Shown here one piece after another: positions 12,580 to 24,000 of a stretch of 64,000 bases of DNA (position 1 is the first letter of the stretch; the number at the start of each line of letters is the position of its first letter). The stretch covers positions 62,001-126,000 of the forward strand of contig CAUJNA010000535.1 in assembly GCA_963377175.1 (NCBI GenBank), in the 5' to 3' direction. This DNA is from Effrenium voratum. Lineage: Eukaryota; Sar; Dinophyceae; Suessiales; Symbiodiniaceae. The translations under genes were made by a program, and so were the position numbers. The notes below the pieces were generated by a model. That model worked only from the letters and a program-made list of their open reading frames with translations. It ran no database searches and had not been told where the DNA came from.

Positions 12580-12651
12580 GGCCTGCACCCAGCCTGGCGC
12601 CGCAGCCGATTTTTTGCCCAAGTTCTGCCCGCGATCGACCCTTTTGCATCA
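12580..12651 (+). promoter_or_regulatory. Conserved block before the A3 start codon
   Basis: A ttttttgcccaag word and GCGATCGACC lie just before the ATG at 12652, matching A1 most closely. Confidence 0.4.
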
Positions 12652-15600
12652 ATGGCACGAGGCGGCCTCGGACGAGAACGTGGGAGGGAGCAGCCGAATC
12701 CACTTGGCTGCGGGTCAAAACCAATGGTACCAATTTGCACCACCCATTTTAGTCTATTTCATTGGGGATTGGCATGCTCACTGGGGGTATATACGGGATT
12801 TTGACCCATTCCCACTTAAATGCGGTTTGGACTTTGGGAGGGCTTCTACACTATGTAGGCGGTTCGGACCTGTGCGGTCAGTTTGTTCGTTTTTTTCTGC
12901 GACCCTTGGCTGCCCCAAAGTCCGCGCAGTCGCTCTGATGCTTTTGCCTGCACTCTTTGTTAGGCAGGGGATTCACTTCTCTTGGAGCCAGTCCACCGTT
13001 TGGATGATTCTGGGCCTTTTTGTCGCCAAGGGGGGACCCCCGCAATATTCGGTCTCCTTTCGGCTTCCATTGAAAACAGCCCGTGCAGTACGGCTTCCCA
13101 GGCCCTTTTGGGAAAGCAGTCTTCTTCCCCGCACGGACCCTCTGGCATGATCGTGTGGGGCTCATGCGAAGCTTCAGATCATCCAGGTTCGGTACGAGCT
13201 ATGCCACGCCAAAGGCGTGGTTGGCCACATTGATGCAACTTCAGCTAGATTTTCTAGTGCTCCCCAAGACACGGAAACCCTTTTTCAGTTGGAATGGAAA
13301 GGAAAGGTACGGCAACGCTTCTGTTCTTTTAAATGGATCTGTGAGGATCACTCATGTCAGTCATGAATACACAGTATTCATGCAATGTTTTGCTGTGTCT
13401 TGTCTGTGGAAGCGCCCCAAGAAAATAAGACATTACCGGTACACATTTTTTGCGACCTTGCATTTTGGGAGCTTGCGACCGAACAAAAACCATGAAGAAG
13501 GTTTCTTTTATCGTTGTTTCCTGTTGGACAATTATTCTGATTCAAAGCCACCAGACATCTAGCAGAATCCTCCCCATTCTGTCCAGATATCCTTCTCTTC
13601 ACAACCCATGGCCACAGGAATTCTGGGCTAAGAAATGGGTGTGATGTTTTGGATGCTTCAAAGCAAAAACGGAACGCCACACACACACACATAGACACGC
13701 ATTTTGGAGGTCCCTCAAGGACAAACCCCAAAATCCAATCAGCGCATCGGAGGCTCCGGACTCGTCTTGCTGGCCCTCGCGGCCTTCTTTGCGGCCCCGG
13801 CGACTGGGCAAAGCCCTGGACTCTCTGGTCGTGTCCCCTCTGCTTTCCTTGCAAAACGATCCCGCTTCCCTTTTTTTTGTGCACCCTCAACAAGAACAAC
13901 ACCCTGAAGGCTGCTGAGGGTAGGAACCCTTGGACTGAATTTCTGGCTGGCATCTTGGGAATTCATTCAGAAGGTAGCTGCGGTTCTGAGGCGTTCCTGG
14001 CCCCTCGCACCTCGGGTCCCACCGTGGAGGCGAATCGAGGAGTCGCTCGAAGATTTGGATCGGGCTGGAGATACAGCATGAAGACTCACATTCTGTTGTA
14101 CTTCTTGTTCCGCAGCGTTGACATATTATGTTCTTTCGCAATTTGGAATCTTGTATGCCTCTCCACCGCTTCGCTTCTTTCTTTTTGTGGGGCCCACCCT
14201 CTCTCCGATGCCAACCCTCCATCAAGGATCTGCAAACACCGACCATTCTTTCACCCCGAAAACCAGTCGGGCACGGGACCACCCCTTCGTGGAAGAGGTG
14301 GATGGCCGGGTGGCGGCCATCGCGGCGGGGCTGGCGCCTTTGGCGGTGCAGCAGCCGGCCCACGCCTACGACAGCGTGGTGGCCATGTTGCAGAGCCCGG
14401 GGGCCCGGCCGTGCAAACGCAGACTGAGGCTGGGGTGCTTGGAATTCAAGCTGCTGTTCAAGGTTGCCCGATTTCTTGCATGCTTCTACTGTTTTGAACT
14501 TTGGACGATTTGGACCTCTGCATGAAATGAGGGGGGACATCCAGGAATTGACACTTCTCGCTGGCAAACGGTTGTTTACCTAAATTGGCATTGCCAAACC
14601 AAAGCCCCCGACTGCCTCGCTGATGGTTCCGGGATCCAAAATGGGCCGCTTCCAGGGCCTCCTCCAGGGCCCTTGAGGTCAGGGTTCTCGATTGGAGGGG
14701 TGAAAAAAGGCTTGCATGGGGGGCAGGGGGGGGGGGGGTGTTGACTCTTTTCTGCGAACCTGAAAAATGAATCAGACAGACCATACTAATCAGAGGACCC
14801 CCCTACAGAAGGGATCAAAGAGGCTTGCCACCCCTGATCTTTGCAGTCTTTTGATCTGGATTCATTGGCATGACATCGTCCGAAGTGCCCTCTTCTCTGG
14901 TGATTGAAACTAAATCCCCACCCCACAGAAACTCAGAACCCCTCACAATGCAACCACGTTGAGGGACCCAGTGCATTCATCCACGCTTGAGCTGAGGCTG
15001 GCTGGCCGCTCGGCAAATCGACAGGGCGGCGTCCCCGTTTCGTGGGGGTTCGTCACTTTTGGAGAAAACATCGCCCTATCAACAGGTGACCCATCCGGGG
15101 CCAGCATTACTTGGGAAACCGAGCAGTGTGTGTGTGTGTGTGAATTGGAGTCTTTGGGTGATTTGTCATGCAGACTGGATGCATGCCTTGATCTTGGCTT
15201 CACAAAGCAGCCTCGAAGATTCGTTCCGGGGATAGCTCAGTTCTTTTTGGACAATATCACGATTCATCCAGGTGAAATACACGCTGCGCATCAACTACCA
15301 AGCTCTGGGGTCATGAAGTTCGTCACTTGCTGGGCTCCTGATTTCCCGATGTCCGGTTTGGGAATCATATCACATGGTGGGTATTGTTTGTCGGATGACT
15401 CGACACTCTTGATGCCTTTTGGATTGCAGCCCGATTTGGTTTGTTTGTCAAGCAACCTGGGTGCTCCAGGTTGGATGCCTTTACGGCCCAGACATTCTCT
15501 GGTTAGCCGAACGTGTGAAAACCATGAACTCCATTTATGGCCACCAGGAGGCCTCCAAAGAATCCACTCCACTTGGTAATGCCCGCGACCGAATGCCCAG

Positions 15601-16364
15601 ATCCGGGCCCAGATCTGGGCCCAGATCAGGGGTGAAGGAACCTCTGGGGGCCTTCAGGTGGGCGGCATCTCCCTGGTGCTGATCTACGGCGCGGCCTTCG
15701 TGGCGGCCTTGGCCAACCCCCTCACCAAGCGCCGCATGGAGGCGAGAGACGATCGTGTTTCTCAGCTTGCCTTCGCAACGAAACTGGCTGGTGGGGCAAA
15801 ATTTACTTTGAAGAAACAGACCCTGGCCCCATTAATGGGACATCCGACAATTTAAAGCACTAGCTATTGAACCCCCCTGAGCATATGAATCGTTCCTTCG
15901 CTTGAGCCCGGTGGCCAAGTGCTTTCACCAAACTTTTGTGGCTCCAGCTTCTGGAAGGGTGGCCGGGTATCAGTTGCTAATTAATGCGCAATGCTGATGA
16001 TGCAAGGGATGCAGCCAGCATCACCAGCATCACCAGCATCATCTGCCGGCGTCATATGTCAGCACCAGAATCCCTTGGTTCTTCTCGCAAAAGGGTCTTC
16101 GGTCATCCCTCCCGATGGGCAGCACCTCATGTTTTCGAGGGTGTCATGTAACATGTTTGAAGCGAGCAATGGCCCCAGGCTAGACAATTTCTAGTCAATT
16201 TGGACAACCGGGCTACTTGGCAAGACTGATGAAGTTTGTTTTGACACATACCCAGTGTGTTGAACTGGGACCACTTCTTCCAGATGGTTCAAAGGCGAAC
16301 ATATTTCACGAGGCCCATCCGTTGTGATTGGCAGGTGAAGGCCGAGGTGGACTCCATGAAGTGA
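12652..16364 (+). CDS. Gene A copy 3: plastid thylakoid small membrane protein, PsbX-like candidate
   Basis: Exons 12652-12661, 13753-13799, 13991-14029, 14298-14402, 15658-15741 and 16335-16364 (stop TGA) join in frame into 104 residues with GC donors and AG|G acceptors throughout. The signal core is GSGLVLLALAAFFAAP and the plastid motif AFLAPRTSGPTVE. The loop before the membrane exon reads MLQSPG rather than MLQSRG. The other mature residues match A1. It is 708 bp downstream of A2 and is the last member of the first A cluster. Confidence 0.78.
12702..12817 (+). mobile_element. Introner/MITE-like element E2
   Basis: It begins cttggctgcgggtcaaaacc and ends gattttgacccattcccac. The body (caccacccattttagtctat, tggggattgg, ctgggggta) matches E4 and, in reverse, E3. 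It lies in intron 1 of A3, 41 bp after exon 1. Confidence 0.65.
16012..16040. repeat. Short CATCACCAG repeat
   Basis: A few copies of a 9-bp word lie in intron 5 of A3. Confidence 0.6.
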
Positions 16365-16428
16365 GCGGACTCGCCACGGTTCAGGAGCCTCGCCCGGTGG
16401 AGCACGGAGCTCTGGGGGGAAGCCGCAG

Positions 16429-16480
16429 GTCCAGTCGACTCGACTGGATCCGTGGCATGGGCGTTTTTTCCTCGGAGCCC
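16429..16480 (+). promoter_or_regulatory. Conserved stem-loop and T-run downstream of A3 stop
   Basis: GTCCAGTCGA at 16429 pairs with TCGACTGGAT ending 16450. It is followed by GGGCG-TTTTTTC-ctcgg. This is the strongest stem of the four equivalents, 65 bp after the stop. Confidence 0.45.
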
Positions 16481-18307
16481 GAGAGAGCTCGTGGAAGAAA
16501 ATGAGCCGGCGGCATGAAGCTGTTGGAGAAGGATGTTAGCAGACCGGTTAATGCAGCTTGGAATCTGGAAGTTTACAGCTGAGGATTGGAGCTTCCAAAT
16601 TCACGGGAATCACCCTGCATATCTTCAGGCGCCCTCCAAAGCACCTTGCTGCCCCAAAAAAGTCTAAGGCTCACCAAGGCCTCGCTCAAGGCATGCTTGG
16701 GGACAACATCAGCGGGGGGGAGGTCGTTGAAAGGTGGGGTTGGGGGGGATTCTCCGGTTTTTGGGCGGTTCCGCGCAGGTTCCGTCTGACGGCGGACAGC
16801 GAGTGCCGCGAGCCCAGCTGATTGGCTTGGGATTTGAACAAGGTTCCTCCTGAAGCCAAGACAGGGAGGAAAGACTCCGCCGCAAAGCTGGGTGGGACAC
16901 ATCCGTTTGCAATAAGTTGTAGGCGTTCTTGCACGACGGAGGCGCTTGCTTTTGGGTTTCGACCCTTCAGAAGGCATAGGGAATGCCATTGTTTTCTTGG
17001 CCGTTTTTGTCGGTCAGACACCTTGCAACAGAGTCCCCAAAGATGGGTCCAAAACCCGGGCGATCTTTGGAACAAGAGGGACCTGTGACGCCAAAGCGAC
17101 ACAACTTAGGAACTTGAATAAGTTTTAAGAAACGGGTTCCGATCGACACCACAGGACAGTCATGTGTAGCATTCTAGAGCCCATGAATTGGAACCCACCC
17201 CGGTGACGCAAACTAATGCCAGGCGCTTAACCCGAATCACAATGGTTGTCCAAGCATCAAACCGGCTGCTTCGAGACTTCCCCAGCTGGCGGCCTCGCCA
17301 AAACCATTTGCCAGAGGTTCGGTGCAGGGTCGAATTGGGAGGGACTTGCCAAATTCTGCACAAAACAAATTGAGGACTCATGTTTTTTTGGGGTAAACGT
17401 CATAGGTCATATGTTGACCATGGGTAAACATCAAAAGGAATACATCACGGATTTCCTCCTCCCTTTCGGAGCATTTGTGGCAGATGGGTAGGTGCCTTTT
17501 CTGGTATTGTATGTTTTATGCATTTGCCTGATCATTCTTCAGAGGGGAGGAGCATCAGGGCTTGGGACGTTTTGTAAGGCCGGCACCAACAAACTTTTCA
17601 GCAGCACCGTGATTTGGGGGTAGATCCGGGCGACTGGGGCCCAGGGCATGCCGGAAGTCGCCGGGAGCCCGAGCGAGAGTCAAAAGGTGTTGCAAGGAGG
17701 GTTTTTTGGTGTAAGTGGGACACACAACAAGGGCCATAGGAGACTGAGAGCGGGCACCGAGTTTTTTGTGTGTGCTCAAAACATGACGAGCTCACCAGGT
17801 GTAGCCATTCTGAGAGCCATGATCAAGGGTATTTGGTGGAGGTTCCATATTCGGCAGTACTTTCGATGCCCCAGATGTCTAATGTTGGAGCACTCTTGGC
17901 ACTCTAGACTCTAGATCCAGACCCTGGCAGACATCTACAGCAACCCTGTCGAGCGATGATATCCTCGAAGCTGGGGGTAGTGTTAACATGTGAAGCGGGG
18001 TCTTCAGAAATCAGAATCGTTCGCCGGTATGCTAGTAATCACCACCTTGACACATCTCAAAGAACATGCGCGTCATCTTTCGCAGAGCCCCTTCAACGGT
18101 AGCGTCGGGATATTTGCTTCTCGATTTCACTGGCAGCTTTTTAAGATTCTCCCCGCAATGGATGGAACACACATTGCCAGCGGAGTATTTTGCTGCTTGT
18201 TCAAGGTCAGCGATTTCCCTCCTGGCTTGTGACCTGACCACATAAACTAGTATCACATCTAGAAATTCAAATCGCCATTTCTTGTGGTTTGAAGATCGAC
18301 CCTTCAT
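16481..18307. other. Spacer between A3 and gene B
   Basis: No complete gene is seen. One stretch, 16779-16811, has the exon style of the window (AG|GTT...CGA|GC, phase 0, reading VPSDGGQRVPR) and could be a 5' exon of gene B, but nothing independent supports it. Confidence 0.35.
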
Positions 18308-18440
18308 GTTATGTTCAAACCTTGCACGCGTTGTATAATGTTCCCCAGTGAACATCCCAATCCCAACTAAAATAGGCCAAAATGGGTGGTGCACCTATCT
18401 CAACATGGTACCATTGGTTTTGACCCACAGCCATGTGCGT
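18308..18440 (-). mobile_element. Introner/MITE-like element E3, reverse orientation
   Basis: The reverse complement matches E2 and E4 (ggtaccattggttttgaccc at one end, aatgggtggtgcac inside, gaacatcccaatccc beyond). It ends 73 bp before the exon at 18513. Confidence 0.6.
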
Positions 18441-18512
18441 TTGCAATTTCTCTCATGGACGTGCCACTTGTATGCGCGTCAAATGATGGCGTTGGCCTGC
18501 CCGCCTTTTCAG

Positions 18513-21079
18513 GTGGCAGGCGCAGAGGACCCCGGCCGGCTGCGACTGACTGGCGAGTAGCTTCCCCATGGTGAGACATTGATGTTGGAGGAGTGTGGAA
18601 ATTGCACTTTTTTTGGTTCCTTGCTGCCAACTATTGTGATTCCAAGGGAATCCCTTGGAAGTGGTAGAGTAGTCACGGAGATGGAACTTTGGGATCGCAG
18701 AAAGGCCCCCTTTCCACAACCAGGTTTGTAAGTTCTAAGAAGACCTGACGCCGCCTGGGGCGCTCGAATCATAGCATCCTCGGAAGGGAACGCGGGACCT
18801 ATGGTGAAGGTTCCTTTCACTTGTGTTTGGCTGGTGAATGAGTATGATTCACCTAGAGGAGTTTGAAAAGACACTACCCGCCTTCATTGGTAGCGCCTGG
18901 TTCACGTACAGTGCCCCAGATTCATGCCCAAAACTCCTGCATGTCAAGTGCGATGCTGATGTCACAATAAGATTCAACTTCAATTAGACTTGAGCCACTA
19001 AATGACAAAGTAATGAGCCAGGATGGTAGTTTCTTCTTTTCAAAGTCTGTTAGACTTTTTTTGGGGGGGGAGACCTTCCGAAAAGAAGAGGATCCCCAAC
19101 ACAAATGGGAGAAGTCCGGCTCGGTTAAGAGCATGTGCTCGAGGACACCAAGCTGGGCCTTGTGCCCCAGCTCTCCGATGGCTATGTCCTTGTCAAGGAG
19201 TTCTGTGGGGTTTAGGGGTTTGGTCTAGGGGCCTGGCAAACAGAGGTCAGTGCGGGAAATCTGGGAGAGGACAGGTCAGCTACCCTCCCACCAACTTCCA
19301 TGGAAGTGCACCAGGCCCCTTTCCAAGAAGCCTGTGCACTGCCGCGTTTGCTCGGAGACCTGTGGGTGTCTTACATTGACTGAGGCAAGCATTTCATCGG
19401 CTCTGAGGATCAAATGACACACGTGGCTGGGTCAAAGATCAAAGGGAGGGTCCTCCATTTCCAACAAACCCTGCACCCTGACATCTCCAGAGTCTGGAGG
19501 CAGAAGATATGAGGAGTCCCCCTTTGGCTAAGATGGAAGTCGCCAGGTAGCCCTTTAAAGGGAGAGTTCTCTGGTGATCAACTCCGGTTTCCCAATTGGT
19601 GAGGCCAGGTTTCTTCGACGTATTTGGGTGCTTTGTACTCATGGAACTCGAGGATCTCATGCGTCAATTGGGAAGGTGCCATGAGCTCTCGCCGGGCGGG
19701 GGCCCGCCTTTGTTATGTAAAAAGGAAGTCAACTGGGGCCAGGGAAGGCCAGACAGTCCAAGAATAAAAGGCGCGGAGATTTTTGCTCTTTCGATTCTTT
19801 GCATATCGGGTAGACCACCCCCAATACCACTGTGCTGTTGTTGGTTACATCGTTCGCGCGTGTTGCACCAACACATTTGTTTTTCTTCTGGCCTGCGAAC
19901 AGTGGTGATCAGTTGAGGGGGGACCCCCCAAAATGGTGGTTTTCCTTTGGGTACCACCTTACAAATCGGGGAACCAAGTCAGGTCTTCCGGGTTTTGCTT
20001 GCGACCTTAGCCGCTCGAGGACGTCAGCAAAGGGGGCTGGGCCGAGACCGCGGGGATCAAGGCTTTGGCGAGGCGGGCATGCGATGTTCAGAGGCCAAGG
20101 GGTTTGGAGAACCGAGGCTTCCATCTGAGCAGCGCCCAACACCCACCCCCCCAGTGCCCGCTTTAGTTGGTTGTTTTACTACCTTGTTTGAGAGGGTTTT
20201 TGGGAAGGTGTATATAAGATATTATGAGCAATGTTGGTAGAACCAACAGTCAATTGGTTTTGGGCGCTGCTCATCTATTTTTCCGAAAGGGCAGTTGGCA
20301 CGTGGCCTCAGACTGCAGAACACGTATCACTGCTACTGTCGCGGTGCGATTTGCTTTTCTCCGCTAGAACTGTGGCAGTTTGGGAGATGCTTGGTTAAAG
20401 CCCAAGTCTTCGCATGTCCAGGGCTCCAAAAAGGGTTGTAGGTCTTGGTCAATGCGAGTCAATGCGCTGGGGAGGGTGGACCAAGGTTCACCTTTTTCGG
20501 CTCTAGAATCAAAGAGTCTTTACACCCCAATTGAGTATTTCTGCTTGATTCCAAGCTGCCGCCAGCAGGATCAGCCAGATCAACGGCGTTCAGGTGGCCG
20601 GCATGTCGGACGCCGACTTCAAGGCGCCCTGCGCCCCGTTGTCGGCGCTGTTGATCTGGGTGGTGTGACTTTTTGAGGGTCCCTGATTGGTTGGTTTTCA
20701 AAGGGGGCCAAAAGCGCATCAACCATTTCGGGGGTCCCATTTTGAATGACAGAGCCACTGTTGCGTCGACTCGCGAGCTGGTCCAGGGAGCCACCGAGCT
20801 ACTACTTGGGTCACAGCTGTGGCGGTGGTATTCCCGTGTGATCCCATGTGGAGCGTTGATTTTAGAGGAGCCACATTTTGAAGGCCCCTCACTGCACGTG
20901 ATTCATGGAAGCTGCCGAGAGCTCACAAAAGCTCCAGGTTTGGGACTTGGTGTGGTCCACCATCTTAGCCGCGTGTCGACGCTCCCAAACGTTGGGTGCC
21001 CTCCCCCGGAACGCCCCGAAGTTCGCCAGGCCGCCCTGAAGCAGCGCCCCCTGCGGATTCGTTTCGAGCAGATGCCGGG
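18513..21079 (+). CDS. Gene B, PDZ domain 1 (exons)
   Basis: Exon 18513-18554 (VAGAEDPGRLRLTG; GA donor just before an in-frame TAG) joins 19144-19197 (DTKLGLVPQLSDGYVLVK; GA donor), then 20020-20061 (DVSKGGWAETAGIK; GC donor). About 20569-20623 follows (ISQINGVQVAGMSDADFK; GC donor), then 21030-21079 (AALKQRPLRIRFEQMP; GC donor). Read together this is a full PDZ fold order: first strand, carboxylate-loop strand, W-A-E-x-x-G turn, I-x-x-I-N-G strand, helix, last strand. The join 20061 to 20569 is phase 0 to phase 2, so a small exon encoding the usual G-D/S-R is missing from my reading. Confidence 0.65.
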
Positions 21080-24000
21080 GCCTCAGCCGCGACGGAAGCG
21101 AGGGACAGCCTGGGCTGTTGAAACGAGGCGCGCGGGAGGTCTCAGTTTGAACATGACTTGTTTGTTCAAGAGATGAATGATTCAACTGAGAAATCATGTT
21201 TCAACTGAAAAGGCCAATGATCTTTGAAACTTTACCGATTGAAGTCAGTGGCAGGGCTTTGGAAGACTTCCCAACAGGGGTAAGGTCCCGTCCACGTCCA
21301 TGATTGTTGTAAAGAACTCCTTGCTTCTGAAGCGACTGTGGAACTTGGCTCGGGCAAGAGGTCGGTGGGTGCGAACCGAACATCGCGAGGCGCGTTTGGC
21401 CCCCCTACTTTGCTTTTGACGTTGGCCACAAGGTGGGAAAGCGTCCACGTTTGAAAGAGAGCAGCGCAGGCCCTCTGAAGATCCAGAATTGGCAGAAGAA
21501 TCAAATGAACAGGGGGCCTTAGAACGACAAACTTAATTGTTGTTTGGGTTCCTTCGGTTTCCTGATTAGGTGTCCCAATGTTAGACCGAATCCTGTATGT
21601 TTCCAGGGGGTCAAAGGGGGCGGGTGTCTTGGGCTGACCACCACAGGCAGTAGATTCCTTCAGCTTCGCCGTTCAAAATAAACCACACATCCAGAATTGA
21701 ATCCGTATGCAGCCGTATGTGTGGGCCATCATGGCTATGACCAGTGTTCTGTGTTCTGATGGATCAAAAGGGACCATCCCCCCTGTACTGAGGTTTGACC
21801 ACGTCACTCAGCATGGGACGCCATGAACGCCAAACCAGGATTCTGACTCAAGGGTTGGAGGGCGACGCGAAGAACATCAACCAGGGGTTGGCAAATCAAC
21901 TCGCTTCGCACCAAATGCTTGCTGCTCCTTCATTCGCCCTGAGGTTCGAGGTGGTCCTCCATGACCCTGCGGAGAAACTAGGCGGAGAAGCCAGACAGGG
22001 AGCCCAACATGCTTGTGTGCAAAGGAGACTAACAGTGTGGTTGTTGGTTGAGTTCCGTGTTGATCTGCAGGACAGTATCGTATGTGGGAAACAAAGTATA
22101 TGTAACGTCTTTGCGACAGGTGTTTCCCAAGAATTGGAGGAACACGGCCACAGTGTCAAAACTGTGCACCTGTTTGCCCTTTTAGTTTTTGTTTCGGATG
22201 GCTTTAAAAGGGAACCAACATGGCACAAGCCACTCAGATGGTCCCGCGCTCGTTTTGACTAAAGCAGCCCAATAGCCGCCTGCACTATCCATTGCCCAAT
22301 TGCGGATTTCTGCCCCTGCCCATGAGTTAGCGGTTTTGTTATTCATGTTTGTCCACTCGACTTTGCCGCAGCGCAAGTGCGCAAGGTGCGGGCTGAAACA
22401 ACAAGTGCGGTTGTTCTTCACTGGTTCCCCTTTGTTTAGCTAGAATTTCCAACATGCTGCTATGCTCATGCTATGTGTCCATGCCCACGTTCCCATTTGT
22501 GTCCTTTGGGGTGCTTTTCGTCTTTCGCAATGTAACCCTGCCTTTTGCTTTGCTGTTCCCCTCAAAAGGATCCGGATTCACTCCAAATGAGACATCCCGC
22601 TCTTCCTGCCCTGCAAATCATCATGCCCAAAAGCATCACGTTTTTTTGTGGCTTCCATGCCTGCTTGGCCGGGGAGGAAAAAGACACCAGAGGCCTATTA
22701 CTTCACGGTGTTCCCTTTGCGGGACAGCCAAAAATCCATGGCCCCGCGCAGGCTGCGGTTTTTCGGGGGTGCCTCCTGGCAGCGTCACGGCCGGGGCGCC
22801 CAGGGGCCCCCAGGGGCCCCCAAAGCCGCCCAGCCGCTGGAGCCGCGTGCCGCGGATCGGTCCAGAGCAATCGACTCGAGGTGTCCAAAGTGGCGCCGGG
22901 CTCCTTCGCAGAGAGGCAGGGAGGTTGGCGTCAGCATGGCGTCAGGATGGCGTCAGGTGGGGGGGGGTCTGTGATTTGATGCCGGTTTCAGGCTGGTTTT
23001 TTCAGAGGACACCGAAAGGTAGATCGCCCATTTTTGAGGGTCCCCCAGTTTGAGGCATAGCCACGTCACTTGTAAATCCGACCAGCTCGGAACAACTCAC
23101 ACTTTGATGAAAGGATTTGACAGCTTGCTGATATTTGGGTTCGTCTCAAAAAGTCGGGGAACCCACCAAATGGTTAGTTTCCTTTTGGTTCAGTTGAAAC
23201 CACAAAACGTTCCCTCAAAACGACAACACACCCATTTGTGCGCTTGGGCCATAGATATTCCCGTTAAAGGGGCCCGTTGAAGGGCCATTGACACACCGGA
23301 GTTCTGGGGCTGTCTCGGATGGTCGCGGGTTCGCTTCGGTCCTAGTTGCTGGCTCGCTTCGGTCCTAGTTTTCATCTCGCTTCGGTCCTAGTTTCCTTAC
23401 TCGCTTCGGTCCTAGTTTCTTCGCCGTTGACTATGGTGTTTGAGAGGCAACATCCTTGTCGACCCCACCCCACCCGGCATGTCTTGTTGTTAGGTGTTTG
23501 AGAGGCAACATCCTTGTCGACCCCACCCCGCCCACCCCACCCCGCCCGGCATGTCTTGTTGTTAGGTGTTTGAGAGGCAACATCCTTGTCGACCCCACCC
23601 CGCCCGGCATGTCTTGTGTTAGGTGTTTGAGAGGCAACATCCTTGTCGACCCCACCCCGCCCGGCATGTCTTGTTGTTAGGTGTTTGAGAGGCAACATCC
23701 TTGTCGACCCCACCCCGCCCGGCATGTCTTGCTGTTAGGTGTTTGAGAGGCAACATCCTTGTCGACCCCACCCCACCCGGCAGTTCTTGTTGTTAGGTGC
23801 TTGAGAGGCAACATCCTTGTCGACCCCACCCCACGCGGCATGTCTTGTTGTTAGGTGTTTGAGAGGCAACACCCTTTGCGTGTGTCCTGTTGTTAGTGCT
23901 CAAAAAGCTATCTTCCACTGCGCGTGAAGTGATCCAAAAATTGCGACAGAAGTGATCCGCAAATGCTCAAACTACGACCAAAGTGAGTGGATTTCAGCTG

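Noticed and set aside
18555..18560. GAGTAG as a stop ending an upstream gene
   Set aside because: Using the GA donor at 18555 joins the exon in frame to DTKLGLVPQ and completes a PDZ domain, which explains the sequence better.
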